A DNA stretch of 64,000 nt from Candidatus Cloacimonas acidaminovorans str. Evry (GCF_000146065.2 NC_020449.1:1054001-1118000), one strand, 5' to 3'; counted from the first letter of the stretch, positions 10,105 through 19,216 are shown. Translations and numbers: made by a program. Notes: generated by a model from the letters alone, not told the origin.

Positions 10105-10902
10105 ATGCGTTGTAAATATTGTAATGCCCGACTTGCTGTTCACGATATTTGGTGTATGCAATGTGGGAAACAGACACCTGTCATCAAAAATGAACTCTAT
10201 TCAATGAAGTCCTTCTCAGAAACCTGGAAAGCATACAAAAGCAAAATGTCCTCTTCCCTACCCGGAGCTGGTTTTGCCATTATTTTAGGTTTGATTCCAA
10301 TTGCGGTTTTAATTTGGCTTTTCAGCGGTATAATTCAGCTGGAATGTAATACGGCAACGCAGATGTTACTAAACCTGTTTATCAAGTCCCTTGCCTTTTC
10401 TCTTTTTATTCCTTTTATTTTAATTGCTTTTAATCCTATTTGCAAACATAATGATTATCATCTTAAGCTCTCGGAAATGTTTTCCGCACTGCGTAGTTAT
10501 CCGCGTTATTTTCTTTGGACTCTTATCAATGCCTTATATTTTTGCCTTATCTATATAATTTGTTTTGGTTTGCCCAATTTTGCGTCTGCTCCGATTTTGC
10601 GTTTGGTTTGGTTGGTTTTAGTTAATTATTGGGTAGCCATTGCGTTGCCTTCTTTGGTTTTGATGGAAGAGATGTCTTATAATCCCTGGAAGGCAATCAA
10701 AAAATCCTATCAGCATTTTCAGGATGTTCGCTGGAACATCTATCTTCTGGTTTTAGTTTTAGCTATCTTAAATGCTTTGGGATGTCTGTTTTTTTGGCTG
10801 CTTTTAATTCCCGAAGCATTGATTTTGCCTCTTTCCCTATATGCTCTGAGGGACTATACTAGACGGTTAATTGACTTTGAATTGCTGAATTATCGTTTAT
10901 AA
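10105..10902 (+). CDS. Zinc-ribbon membrane protein, unknown function
   Basis: 265 residues. The N-terminus carries one zinc ribbon (CKYC at residues 3-6 and CMQC near 17-20). After a short linker come several hydrophobic segments, at about residues 52-75, 90-110, 133-155, 160-185 and 210-240. The architecture resembles DUF4013- or glycerophosphoryl-diesterase-membrane-like proteins, but no motif settles it. The start is preceded by AAAAGGAGC. It lies between nrdJ and apbE on the same strand. Confidence 0.75.
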   Translation: MRCKYCNARLAVHDIWCMQCGKQTPVIKNELYSMKSFSETWKAYKSKMSSSLPGAGFAIILGLIPIAVLIWLFSGIIQLECNTATQMLLNLFIKSLAFSLFIPFILIAFNPICKHNDYHLKLSEMFSALRSYPRYFLWTLINALYFCLIYIICFGLPNFASAPILRLVWLVLVNYWVAIALPSLVLMEEMSYNPWKAIKKSYQHFQDVRWNIYLLVLVLAILNALGCLFFWLLLIPEALILPLSLYALRDYTRRLIDFELLNYRL

Positions 10903-10915
10903 GGTATTATATTTT

Positions 10916-11920
10916 ATGAATCGCAGAGAAATTATTTCCCTCATCATATTGATTTTAGTGATTGGTTTCGGAACCTACAAATATCTGACGCGTTCTTTTA
11001 CTGAACTTAAAAGTCAATACTTAATGGATACCATTGTAGAAATATCTGCCACTTCGCAAAGTAAAAATGTTGGCAAACAAATAGATGCTGTTTTCAATTA
11101 TATCCGCAATCTGGAAGATAAATTAAACGAATTCAATCCCCAAAGCTATCTGGCTAAAATCAATGCCGATACTTTAAATACGGTCTTTGAAATGGACCCC
11201 GATGTATATAATTTGCTCACGATAGCGGATAGTTTATATAAAATGACTGAAGGCGCTTTTGACCCAACTATCAAGCCGGTATGGGATTTATGGGGTTTTA
11301 ATGCTGAAAAACCTGTGCCTCCAGATTCGCTTGAAATAAAGAAAATGTTAGAGAAAGTGAATTTCAGTAAGATAAAATATACTCCTCAACAACTGTTTAA
11401 GCCGGTAGGTATGCAACTCACTTTTGGCGCTATTGCCAAAGGTTACATTTTGGATAAAGCAAGAGAGTATATGCAGACCTTAAATTTGGATAGCGGATTT
11501 ATAAATTGTCGCAGTTCTATGGCTTTTATGGGTTTTAAAAACCCCCAAATTGTTTATATTCAGCATCCTCGCCGCTTAGATGATTACATTGCCAATTTCA
11601 AAGTGCTGAATCAAAGTGTTTCTACTTCCGGTGATTATCAACAGTTTTATGAATATCAGGGTGTTCGTTATCATCATATCATCAATCCTTTTACAGGTTA
11701 TCCGGTTCCCGATGTGCATTCAGTAACTGTTCTTTGTCCTTCTGCCGCTTGGTCTGACGGTCTTTCAACCGCACTTTTTTTGTTGCCTCCGGAAACTGCA
11801 ATTTCGGTAATTAAACCGATTCCCGATTGTGAAGCAATCATTTATTATACTAAAGATGATTCTCTCGTTTCCCTAAAAACGGAGGGGATGAAGAAAAGGG
11901 ACTTGAACGAAAAGTTATGA
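10916..11920 (+). CDS. apbE: ApbE-type FAD:protein FMN transferase, membrane anchored
   Basis: 334 residues. A hydrophobic N-terminal helix (about residues 5-24) without a lipobox suggests an uncleaved anchor that exports the enzyme. Family signatures are present: FDPTIKPVWDLWGF, GAIAKGYILDKA, HHIINPFTGYP and WSDGLSTALF. ApbE attaches FMN covalently to Rnf/Nqr-type subunits; no rnf genes are in the window. The gene overlaps folE2 by 4 bases. Confidence 0.92.
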   Translation: MNRREIISLIILILVIGFGTYKYLTRSFTELKSQYLMDTIVEISATSQSKNVGKQIDAVFNYIRNLEDKLNEFNPQSYLAKINADTLNTVFEMDPDVYNLLTIADSLYKMTEGAFDPTIKPVWDLWGFNAEKPVPPDSLEIKKMLEKVNFSKIKYTPQQLFKPVGMQLTFGAIAKGYILDKAREYMQTLNLDSGFINCRSSMAFMGFKNPQIVYIQHPRRLDDYIANFKVLNQSVSTSGDYQQFYEYQGVRYHHIINPFTGYPVPDVHSVTVLCPSAAWSDGLSTALFLLPPETAISVIKPIPDCEAIIYYTKDDSLVSLKTEGMKKRDLNEKL

Positions 11921-12690
11921 GTATACCTGATATCCAATCCCAAACCGATAACCGCAAAATAACCATAGATAAAGTTGGTGTAAAAGGTATTCGTTATCCT
12001 ATTGTAGTTCAGGATAGAGAAAAAGGCATTCAGCATAGTGTTGCCGATTTAAATATCTATGTAGAACTTCCTCATCACCGTCGGGGAACACATATGAGCC
12101 GTTTTCTGGAGGTTTTGAATCGTTATCATACTGAGGTCTTTATAGATAAGCTGGATGCTTTTTTAAGTGAGCTGAAAACAACCTTGAAAGCTGATTCTGC
12201 CTATATAGACATTATGTTTCCCTTTTTTATGAAAAAACAGGCGCCAGTTTCCCGCGTTTCTTCTCTTTTGGGTTATGATTGCAGTTTCAATGCCTCTTTT
12301 AAAGATTGTTTTGAACTCTGGATTGGAGTAAAAGTTCCGGTAACTACACTTTGTCCCTGTTCTAAAGCAATCAGCGTTTATGGAGCTCATAATCAGCGTT
12401 CGGATATATTTATAAAAGTCCGTTACCGGGAATTTGTGTGGCTGGAAGAACTGATTCAGCTTGCCGAAAAACATTCCAGCTGTGAGATTTATCCGATTTT
12501 AAAGCGCTCGGATGAGAAATATGTAACCGAAAAAGCATACAATAATCCCAAATTTGTGGAAGATGTTGTGCGGGAAATCACTCTGGAATTAAATAAAGAT
12601 AAGCGAATAACCGGATTTTATGTAGAAGCCGAAAATTTTGAATCCGTCCATAATCACAATGCTTATGCCCTGATAAGCAGAAACTTATAA
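11917..12690 (+). CDS. folE2: GTP cyclohydrolase FolE2 (type IB)
   Basis: A 257-residue GTP cyclohydrolase IB, which makes 7,8-dihydroneopterin triphosphate for folate and/or queuosine. Diagnostic are DVQS-like N-terminal residues, HRRGTHMSRFLE, and the active-site Cys in TLCPCSKAIS (about residue 147), followed by a HNQRSD segment. It starts on the apbE stop (ATGA). QueC, a later queuosine enzyme, is at 19274; the product may feed either pathway. Confidence 0.93.
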   Translation: MSIPDIQSQTDNRKITIDKVGVKGIRYPIVVQDREKGIQHSVADLNIYVELPHHRRGTHMSRFLEVLNRYHTEVFIDKLDAFLSELKTTLKADSAYIDIMFPFFMKKQAPVSRVSSLLGYDCSFNASFKDCFELWIGVKVPVTTLCPCSKAISVYGAHNQRSDIFIKVRYREFVWLEELIQLAEKHSSCEIYPILKRSDEKYVTEKAYNNPKFVEDVVREITLELNKDKRITGFYVEAENFESVHNHNAYALISRNL

Positions 12691-12694
12691 CATT

Positions 12695-15358
12695 ATGAAT
12701 AACAGGATGAATTCAGGGTTAAACAATTTTCCCAAACCCGTTAGCAGAATTTTAGCTAATGGACTGGAAGTTATTTCCGTGCAGGATACTTCCAATTCTG
12801 TCCTTTGTTTGCAATTATACATTAGAACAGGTTCGGTTCAGGAAAATAAAAATCAGCGAGGTTATTCGCATTTTATTGAGCATTTGAGCTTTAAATCTAC
12901 CAAGGACTTTCCTTTTAACGGAATTTCTCTTTTTGCCTCAGGTCTGGGTGGAATGCTAAATGCTTTCACCGATTACGATTGCACTTGTTACTATGTAAAT
13001 CTTCCTGCCGAAAAATTGAAAGAGGGTTTGCACATCCTATCTCAGCTTGCTTTTCAGAGCACTTTCAGCCGGGAAGATGTGAAAACGGAAAAGGAAATCA
13101 TTTTAGAGGAAATAAAACAGTATAAAAACGACCCCGAAACTGATTTTTTGGAGTATATCCAAAGCAGTTATTATCAAAAAAGTCCTCTTAAATATCCTAT
13201 TTTGGGTAGTCCTGAAAGCATTATGCAGGCGGATTGGGAAGCACTTCATCGGTTCTATAAAAACCGCTATATCCCGGAAAATGCTTTTCTGATTATCTGT
13301 GGTGACTTTTGCCAAAAGGAATTGGATTATTATTTGGATTATTATTTTACTCCTTGGAAAAGCCAGGGCAAACCTGTAAAACACCTAACAAATATTGAAC
13401 CGGAAATAAATGGATTTCGCTATTTCTTTCGGCAAAAAGAGTTAAATGAAAATACTATTGCCATCGCTTTACCGGAATTAAGCGAAAAACATCCTTACGC
13501 TAATGCTCTTTTAATAGCTATACGCTATTTGGCAATAGGGAAATCATCCCGTCTATTTAAACGCCTGGTGGAAGAAGAAAAAATTTGTTCCAGCGTGAAA
13601 GTAAGTTCCCTTTGCGGAATTCTTTCCGGTGCCTCAGTCATTTCTATTACCCCTCTTTCCGATAAATATATCTCTGAGGTTATAAAGTTATTCAGGACTG
13701 AATATTCTGCCTTGCTCAACTACGGAATACCTGAATCCGAAATGGAACTGATTAAAAAGGATATTATTAATAGCTGGTTATTCAGTTTTGAAGGGATGGA
13801 AAACCTTGCCAGTTTGGTAGCTACGGAAAAATTTGTGGGAGACCTGAACCGTCTTCAGAGCTATGGTGCAGAAATTAATGCCACCACTTTAAACGATGTA
13901 AAGCAAGCTATGTATAAATATTGGCTTCCCGAAGGGCTTGCTGTTTATTATCAAGGAGCTGTTGAAAATGCTGATTTTGCTGAAAAAGCTTATGCCCTTA
14001 AAAGTGTTTCACTGCAGCAAAATTTAAATTCCAGCCCGGCAATTCTATCCCTAAAACCCTCTCTCAATCTTGAAATTAAGCCCTTAAATCAAGATGTGAA
14101 AATAAATACGGAAAAAATCACTTCCATAGCTGAGGGCTTCTATCAGATAATTCTTTCCAACGGGATGCAAGTTCTCTTTAAACAACTGAAAAACAAAAGC
14201 ATCAGCGGTTTTTCTCTTTCCACTCCTATCAGCCAGATTTGTGAAACAACTTCCACTATAGGACACAACTTTTTTTGCTCTTCCCTATTGCTGTATAAAA
14301 CTCAAAAACATAGTCATCAGGAGTTACAACAATTTTCCCGGGAAAATGGATTTAATATCCGTTTAATTCATCATTTGGATACTACTACTTTCAGGGGAAA
14401 ATGTTTAAGCGTTAATCTGAAAAAGGCATTGTCTATGCTGGCGGAAATAATCTATCTTCCAAATTTTGACCGCAACTATCTTTCTCTTTTAACTTCTGCC
14501 GCTTTAGATGAAATTCGGAGGGATAATGATATTCCGGTTAGCTATGCCTATTTAAACTGGTATAAAATGTTGGTGGGAAACAATAGCAACCTTTTTCGCA
14601 GTTCCGGAAATCCTTCTCACATTCGCTCCCTTCATCTTAAGGACATACAGGAATGGTATGAAAAATGGGATATCGGAAAGGATTTTTATTTAGGAATTGT
14701 AGGCAACCATAAGCCGGAAGAGGTCTTAGAACTTTGTGAACAGACCTTCGGTTTAGCTAAAAAAGCATCTCAATCATTGTATCCAAAACCCTTGTATTCA
14801 CCCTCAACTATCCATTTTAAAAGGAAATACAAAAAAACCGACCAGGCAATTATTTTTAACGGCGGATTTGCCTGTCCTGCTGTTAGTCGTGATGAAAATA
14901 CTGCCTTCTATGTTCTATCTCAAATCCTGGGAGGAGATATATCTTCGCGGTTTTATTATATCTTAAGGGAAAAATACGGCTATGCATATCAAACAGGTTT
15001 TGAATTTCACTCCTTAAATGAACTTGGTTTTTGGGGTGCTTATGCCTTTTGTGACCGGGATGATTATCGTAATTGTCTTACTTTAATGCAGGATATTCTT
15101 TATTCTCTTACAGAAAAAGAAGTTGCTGAAGATGAATTGGAAAATGCCAAACAATATTTAATCGGAATGAACCGTTTTGAAGATGAAAGTGTTTCCTATA
15201 CCGCATCTATGATGTCTAACCTGTCAGCTTTGGGCTATGAACCCGAATATTATCTGTCCAGAGAAGAACGGATTAGAAAAGTTAACCGGGAAATAATTCA
15301 GCAAATTGCCCGCAAGTGGCTGCTACCTGAAAATCAATATATCTATCTATTGTTGTAA
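12695..15358 (+). CDS. M16 family zinc metallopeptidase, two-domain
   Basis: An 887-residue insulinase/pitrilysin-like protein. The inverted zinc motif HxxEH is intact at H59, E62 and H63, with the third-ligand region EKEIILEEI near residues 131-139. A second M16-type half begins near residue 480 and lacks the HxxEH motif, as is usual for the inactive half. No signal peptide is evident, so it is probably cytoplasmic. No strong ribosome binding site precedes the ATG, and folE2 ends 4 bases upstream, suggesting coupled translation. Confidence 0.9.
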   Translation: MNNRMNSGLNNFPKPVSRILANGLEVISVQDTSNSVLCLQLYIRTGSVQENKNQRGYSHFIEHLSFKSTKDFPFNGISLFASGLGGMLNAFTDYDCTCYYVNLPAEKLKEGLHILSQLAFQSTFSREDVKTEKEIILEEIKQYKNDPETDFLEYIQSSYYQKSPLKYPILGSPESIMQADWEALHRFYKNRYIPENAFLIICGDFCQKELDYYLDYYFTPWKSQGKPVKHLTNIEPEINGFRYFFRQKELNENTIAIALPELSEKHPYANALLIAIRYLAIGKSSRLFKRLVEEEKICSSVKVSSLCGILSGASVISITPLSDKYISEVIKLFRTEYSALLNYGIPESEMELIKKDIINSWLFSFEGMENLASLVATEKFVGDLNRLQSYGAEINATTLNDVKQAMYKYWLPEGLAVYYQGAVENADFAEKAYALKSVSLQQNLNSSPAILSLKPSLNLEIKPLNQDVKINTEKITSIAEGFYQIILSNGMQVLFKQLKNKSISGFSLSTPISQICETTSTIGHNFFCSSLLLYKTQKHSHQELQQFSRENGFNIRLIHHLDTTTFRGKCLSVNLKKALSMLAEIIYLPNFDRNYLSLLTSAALDEIRRDNDIPVSYAYLNWYKMLVGNNSNLFRSSGNPSHIRSLHLKDIQEWYEKWDIGKDFYLGIVGNHKPEEVLELCEQTFGLAKKASQSLYPKPLYSPSTIHFKRKYKKTDQAIIFNGGFACPAVSRDENTAFYVLSQILGGDISSRFYYILREKYGYAYQTGFEFHSLNELGFWGAYAFCDRDDYRNCLTLMQDILYSLTEKEVAEDELENAKQYLIGMNRFEDESVSYTASMMSNLSALGYEPEYYLSREERIRKVNREIIQQIARKWLLPENQYIYLLL

Positions 15359-15360
15359 TT

Positions 15361-16125
15361 ATGTTGAAAATTGGTATTGATATCGGCTCCAGAAACACAA
15401 AAATCGTTATCTACGATGCCCAAACAAAACGCATAGAATTTAGTGCTTTTCAAACCACTGAAGTTTCCGTTATAGATGGAGTTAACAACCTTTTAAAAGA
15501 AGGTTATACGGCTTTAGGTATTACCCGAAAAATAAACACTATCGGAGTTACCGGCTATGGGCGCAAACTTTACCAGGAAGCAAGCTCCATTTTATCGGAA
15601 ATTAGCTGTCATACTGCCGGTTGTCTGTATTATTTTCCTCATATTAGAACTATCATTGATATCGGAGGTCAGGATTCTAAAATCATCACTCTGAACGAAA
15701 AAGGTAAAGTAACGGATTTTGTGATGAACGATAAATGTGCGGCAGGAACCGGAAGATTTCTGGAAATGACAGCTATGCGTTTGGGTTGTGATGTTTCCGA
15801 ACTTTCTCTTTTAGCCTCCAAATCCACTCGGAATCTTACGCTTAATTCCACCTGTGTTGTTTTTGCCGAATCGGAAATAATCGGGATGCTTTCTTCTTCT
15901 ATTCCTCCAGAAGATATAGTTCGTTCTGTTCATCGTAGCATAGCAAAACGCATTTTAGCCCAAATGTCTGTTATGATTTGGGAGCAACCGCTTGTTTTTA
16001 CGGGTGGAGTTGCCCTGAATAAAGATATGGGAAAATGTTTAAGTGAAGCATTAAATTCTCAATTACTTACCCCTCCTGAACCGGAAATTACCGCTGCCTT
16101 GGGCGCTGCTATTTTAGCCAAATGA
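15361..16125 (+). CDS. BcrAD/BadF/HgdC-type 2-hydroxyacyl-CoA dehydratase activase-like ATPase
   Basis: 254 residues with the ASKHA fold. The first phosphate loop is GIDIGSRNTKIVIYD and the second is DIGGQDSKII. The cysteines that bridge a [4Fe-4S] cluster between two subunits are in NDKCAAGTGRF and NSTCVVFAESEI. In the family the protein uses ATP to drive an electron into a dehydratase or reductase partner. No dehydratase gene (HgdA/B-like) is nearby, so its partner is unknown. It starts 2 bases after the M16 peptidase stop and overlaps the PHP gene by 4 bases. Confidence 0.9.
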   Translation: MLKIGIDIGSRNTKIVIYDAQTKRIEFSAFQTTEVSVIDGVNNLLKEGYTALGITRKINTIGVTGYGRKLYQEASSILSEISCHTAGCLYYFPHIRTIIDIGGQDSKIITLNEKGKVTDFVMNDKCAAGTGRFLEMTAMRLGCDVSELSLLASKSTRNLTLNSTCVVFAESEIIGMLSSSIPPEDIVRSVHRSIAKRILAQMSVMIWEQPLVFTGGVALNKDMGKCLSEALNSQLLTPPEPEITAALGAAILAK

Positions 16126-16862
16126 AATTTGATTATCACATTCATACTGAAGATAGTTACGATAGCTCAATTAAAGCAATTGATTTAATTAAAAGAGCTA
16201 TTGAACTAAATTACGATGAAATAGCTATTACAGAACACCTGGATTTACTCCCTCAGGAAATAAAGAAATACGGTGCACCTTCATTAGACCGTTATTATAA
16301 GCGAATAAAAGAATTACAGAACAATACCTCAGAACTTAATGTGCTTTGTGGAATTGAAATTGGTGACTATCATAGGGTTAAAGAATATGCCCTCTCTTTG
16401 GTTGAAGATATTAACTTTGACCTTATCCTGGGTTCCGTTCATTTTTTAAGTGACGCTACAAATGTTGCTGTTCCGCTTAAAAAACCTCTTTCCGAGGAAC
16501 AGGTTAGGGATTATTACCAGCAAAATTTATTGCTGGTTTTCCATTGTAATATTGATGTTCTTGCTCATTTAGGTGTTTATAAAAGGGGTTATAATTACAT
16601 TCCTGATGAAAGTGCCTTTTATCCTTTGCTGAAAGATATTTTTAACACTATGATAGACCGCAAAATAGCTCTGGAAATTAATTACAGTTCCTTATGCCGG
16701 GGATACCCCTCTTTTCTTCCAGAACTTCCGCTTTTAGAAATGTTCCTTGATTTGGGAGGAAGATATTTTTCTTTGGGAAGCGATGCGCATAAAATAGAGC
16801 ATTTTGACCTTTATCGTGAGTTAATTCCTACTCAATTCTGCACTTCTTTTCGCTACTTATAG
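16122..16862 (+). CDS. PHP-domain phosphoesterase, histidinol-phosphatase (HisJ) family
   Basis: A 246-residue PHP fold protein with the metal-binding motifs in order: DYHIHTEDS, ITEHLDL, GIEIGDY, GSVHF, DVLAHLGV and LGSDAHK. HisJ-type members dephosphorylate L-histidinol phosphate. No other his genes are nearby, so the substrate is uncertain. The start overlaps the activase stop. The last gene of the run that begins at kce. Confidence 0.85.
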   Translation: MKFDYHIHTEDSYDSSIKAIDLIKRAIELNYDEIAITEHLDLLPQEIKKYGAPSLDRYYKRIKELQNNTSELNVLCGIEIGDYHRVKEYALSLVEDINFDLILGSVHFLSDATNVAVPLKKPLSEEQVRDYYQQNLLLVFHCNIDVLAHLGVYKRGYNYIPDESAFYPLLKDIFNTMIDRKIALEINYSSLCRGYPSFLPELPLLEMFLDLGGRYFSLGSDAHKIEHFDLYRELIPTQFCTSFRYL

Positions 16863-17017
16863 ACATTTTTTCAAGTTTTTGCTTATCGCTTCAATTTTTA
16901 AGCGGATACAAAAGAAACCTGGAAGAACCATATCCTCGTAGTTCTTTTCCCATCTCACTTTATTGTTCCAAGGCATAAATTTACCCCTATCTTGCCTTCT
17001 TGACCATTTAATAACCA

Positions 17018-17115
17018 AGTAACAACCAAGTAACAATCCCGTAACGGAACTACGGAAGTGTTACGGAAGTGTTACGGACTCGTTACTTAATCGTCTATAG
17101 AATAAGCAATTAGCT
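17018..17115. repeat. Intergenic repeat R1, copy a
   Basis: A roughly 100-base element built from GTTACGGAAGT units and their complements, with CCCGTAACGGAACTACGGAA in the middle. It matches 43559-43657 almost base for base over its length, including the flanking CTATA and ATAACAAGCAA-type ends, and is related to 60141-60222. The rest of the 638-base gap from 16863 to 17500 holds repeat R2, a promoter and a structured leader. Confidence 0.75.
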
Positions 17116-17204
17116 GATTTGGATTAGAAAGAACAATATATTTAGGTAACCTACTATAATTTAATGATTTAAACCCAAATAATGCAGTTGAAGAAATCGT
17201 GTTT

Positions 17205-17273
17205 GTAGCCGGAGCTTGCTGAAACTCTGCATTTTTATTCTTGCGGAGGAGGGGAGTCGTCCGTCTACACAAA
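17205..17273. repeat. Intergenic repeat R2, copy a
   Basis: A nested inverted repeat with an inner pair around CTCTGCA and TTGCGGAG and an outer pair formed by GTAGCCGGAG and the CGTCTAC end. Similar elements lie at 23387-23441 and 60352-60419, with fragments near 27806 and 53940. It carries no convincing coding frame. Confidence 0.6.
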
Positions 17274-17360
17274 ATAAATTATTTTTTTACGATGTTCAAT
17301 CCTTGTTTCATCTTTCTACTTTTCCCCCTTTTACTTTTATTATCCAACATCATTTTTTCC

Positions 17361-17388
17361 TTGCCAAAAATCCTATCTTCATTATAAT
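17361..17388 (+). promoter_or_regulatory. Promoter for the TM1266-hydG operon
   Basis: TTGCCA (17361-17366), a 16-base spacer, then a perfect TATAAT (17383-17388). Transcription would begin near 17395, about 105 bases before the first ATG, so the structured segment at 17406-17485 would be the 5' leader. Confidence 0.7.
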
Positions 17389-17405
17389 GTATGTAAAATA
17401 GACCT

Positions 17406-17485
17406 GCGATGAGAGATAAGTTCTGGCATCAAGGGTGGAAAGACCTCTTTTCCTCTTTTGTCTGCCAGCTTAAATTTCTCCTCGC
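17406..17485 (+). promoter_or_regulatory. Structured 5' leader RNA, candidate cis-regulatory element
   Basis: The 80 bases fold into one long interrupted hairpin. GCGA pairs with TCGC, GAGAGA with TTTCTC, TAAG with CTTA and CTGGCA with TGCCAG. A further GGAAAG/CTTTTCC pairing forms in the apical part, and a two-base bulge separates the last two lower stems. It sits between a good promoter and the ribosome binding site (GGAAGGA) of the first gene. I do not recognise it as SAM, TPP, THF, cobalamin, fluoride or Moco class. It has no T-run directly after the hairpin, so it is not a plain terminator. Confidence 0.55.
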
Positions 17486-17500
17486 TGAAGGAAGGAAAAA

Positions 17501-17773
17501 ATGAATGCCAAATATCATATTCTAAGCATTATTATGGAAGACCGTGAAAGTGCTTTTCATCCCGTAAACGAATTATTACATAGTTATGCACAAAATATTC
17601 TTTTACGGGTGGGCTATCCTATGCGCGATTTAGGAGTTGCTGTAATTTTTTTAATTGTAGAGCTCTCTGTTTCCGAAATGGGTGCTTTTTCTGGAAAACT
17701 GGGTCAGATAAAATCCGTGAAAGTAAAGGTTACAACTTTGAAACTGGAGGAAGGAGAACAAAATGAAAATTAA
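17501..17773 (+). CDS. TM1266-type putative [FeFe]-hydrogenase system regulator
   Basis: 90 residues with the ACT/NikR-C-like fold pattern expected for the TM1266 family: a strand (YHILSIIME), a helix over residues 20-35, then GVAVIFLIVELS and VKSVKVKV-type strands. Family members typically sit beside hyd maturation genes, as here: the gene overlaps hydG by 11 bases. Its ligand and mode of action are not known. It carries no DNA-binding domain of its own. Confidence 0.8.
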   Translation: MNAKYHILSIIMEDRESAFHPVNELLHSYAQNILLRVGYPMRDLGVAVIFLIVELSVSEMGAFSGKLGQIKSVKVKVTTLKLEEGEQNEN

Positions 17774-19172
17774 TACTGAAGGTCTTAAGTCCTTTATTCC
17801 TACTGCCGAAATTGAAGAACATTTAAACAAAAACCGTTTTGCCGATGCTATTAGGATTAGAGATATTGTAGATAAATCACTGGATAAACAGCGTCTTAAT
17901 CCTGATGAAACAGCCGCTTTAATTAATGTTACCGATCCCGAATTAAAAAATCTTATTCTGGAAGGTGCGCATACTCTCAAAGAACGAATTTATGGAAATC
18001 GGATAGTTCTTTTTGCTCCTCTTTATGTTGGAAACGAATGTATAAACGATTGTGTTTATTGCGGATTCCGTATTTCCAATAAAGAATGTCAGCGGGCAAC
18101 TTTAAGTAAAGAAGAATTGATTGCCGAAACAGAAGCTCTTGAAGATAAAGGGCATAAACGATTAATTATGGTTTACGGTGAACACCCTAAATATTCTCCC
18201 GAGTTCATTGCCGAAACGGTGCAAACCGTTTATAATGTAAAACACAATAAAGGAGAAATTCGCAGAGTAAATATAAATGCCGCTCCTTTGGATATTGAAG
18301 GTTTTCGCACTGTAAAATCCGTTGGTATTGGCACCTATCAAATTTTTCAGGAAACCTATCAGGAAGAGACCTACCAAAATTTGCATCCCAGAGGACCTAA
18401 AAGTAATTTCCTTTGGCGTTTATATGGTTTGGATAGAGCTATGCAAGCAGGAATAGATGACTTGGGCATTGGTGCTTTAATGGGATTATATAATTGGCGT
18501 TTTGAAGTTATGGGTCTTCTATATCATACCATTCATCTGGAAGAACGCTTTGGAGTAGGACCTCACACTATTTCCTTTCCCCGTATTGAACCTGCCATTG
18601 GAACGGACTTTACAAAAAACCCTCCCTACAAGGTTTCCGATGAGGACTTTAAACTTTTAATAGCCAGCATCCGCTTAAGTGTTCCCTACACCGGAATGAT
18701 CCTTACTGCCAGAGAACCAATTGCAGTAAGAGATGAGGTCTTACGCTATGGCATTTCACAAATTGATGCCGGAAGCAGTATCGGAGTTGGTGACTATGCT
18801 CATAAAGATGAAGAATCCAAACGAAAAAGTCAATTCGTTTTAGGTGACACCCGCACTTTGGATGATGTTATTTATGAACTTGCCCATAGCGGTTATATAC
18901 CTTCTTTTTGCACTTCCTGTTACCGTGCAGGAAGAACTGGAGAACATTTTATGGAATTTGCCATTCCAGGTTTTGTAAAAAGATTTTGCACTCCCAATGC
19001 CTTACTCACTTTTGCGGAATATCTTTATGATTATGCCAGCGAACGCACTAAAAAAATCGGCTTGGAACTGATTGACAAAGAAGTAGCTAAAATAGATGAT
19101 CCCAATATGCAGAGTTCAGTGCAAGAAAATCTGGCAAAAATGAAAGAAGGAATAAGAGATTTGCACTATTAA
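17763..19172 (+). CDS. hydG: HydG, [FeFe]-hydrogenase H-cluster radical-SAM maturase
   Basis: 469 residues. HydG cleaves tyrosine to deliver the CO and CN ligands of the H-cluster. The radical-SAM triad is C93, C97 and C100 (CINDCVYC). The second, C-terminal cluster motif is CTSC followed by exactly 22 residues and a Cys; this CX2CX22C pattern separates HydG from the thiamine enzyme ThiH. HydE, HydF and the hydrogenase itself are not in the window. Co-transcribed with the TM1266-type gene. Confidence 0.95.
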   Translation: MKINTEGLKSFIPTAEIEEHLNKNRFADAIRIRDIVDKSLDKQRLNPDETAALINVTDPELKNLILEGAHTLKERIYGNRIVLFAPLYVGNECINDCVYCGFRISNKECQRATLSKEELIAETEALEDKGHKRLIMVYGEHPKYSPEFIAETVQTVYNVKHNKGEIRRVNINAAPLDIEGFRTVKSVGIGTYQIFQETYQEETYQNLHPRGPKSNFLWRLYGLDRAMQAGIDDLGIGALMGLYNWRFEVMGLLYHTIHLEERFGVGPHTISFPRIEPAIGTDFTKNPPYKVSDEDFKLLIASIRLSVPYTGMILTAREPIAVRDEVLRYGISQIDAGSSIGVGDYAHKDEESKRKSQFVLGDTRTLDDVIYELAHSGYIPSFCTSCYRAGRTGEHFMEFAIPGFVKRFCTPNALLTFAEYLYDYASERTKKIGLELIDKEVAKIDDPNMQSSVQENLAKMKEGIRDLHY

Positions 19173-19216
19173 GGTTAACAAGTTAACAGATGACCGGGTG
19201 ATAGTTCATTCTTAAC

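Noticed and set aside
17018-17115. R1 repeats as a CRISPR array
   Set aside because: Units are short and in both orientations with no spacers of even length, and no cas genes lie nearby.
17216-17401. A 61-codon + strand frame upstream of hydG
   Set aside because: It covers repeat R2 and the promoter, has no ribosome binding site and encodes low-complexity residues.
17763-19172. ThiH (thiamine synthesis) instead of HydG
   Set aside because: The C-terminal CX2CX22C cluster motif and the TM1266 neighbour identify HydG.
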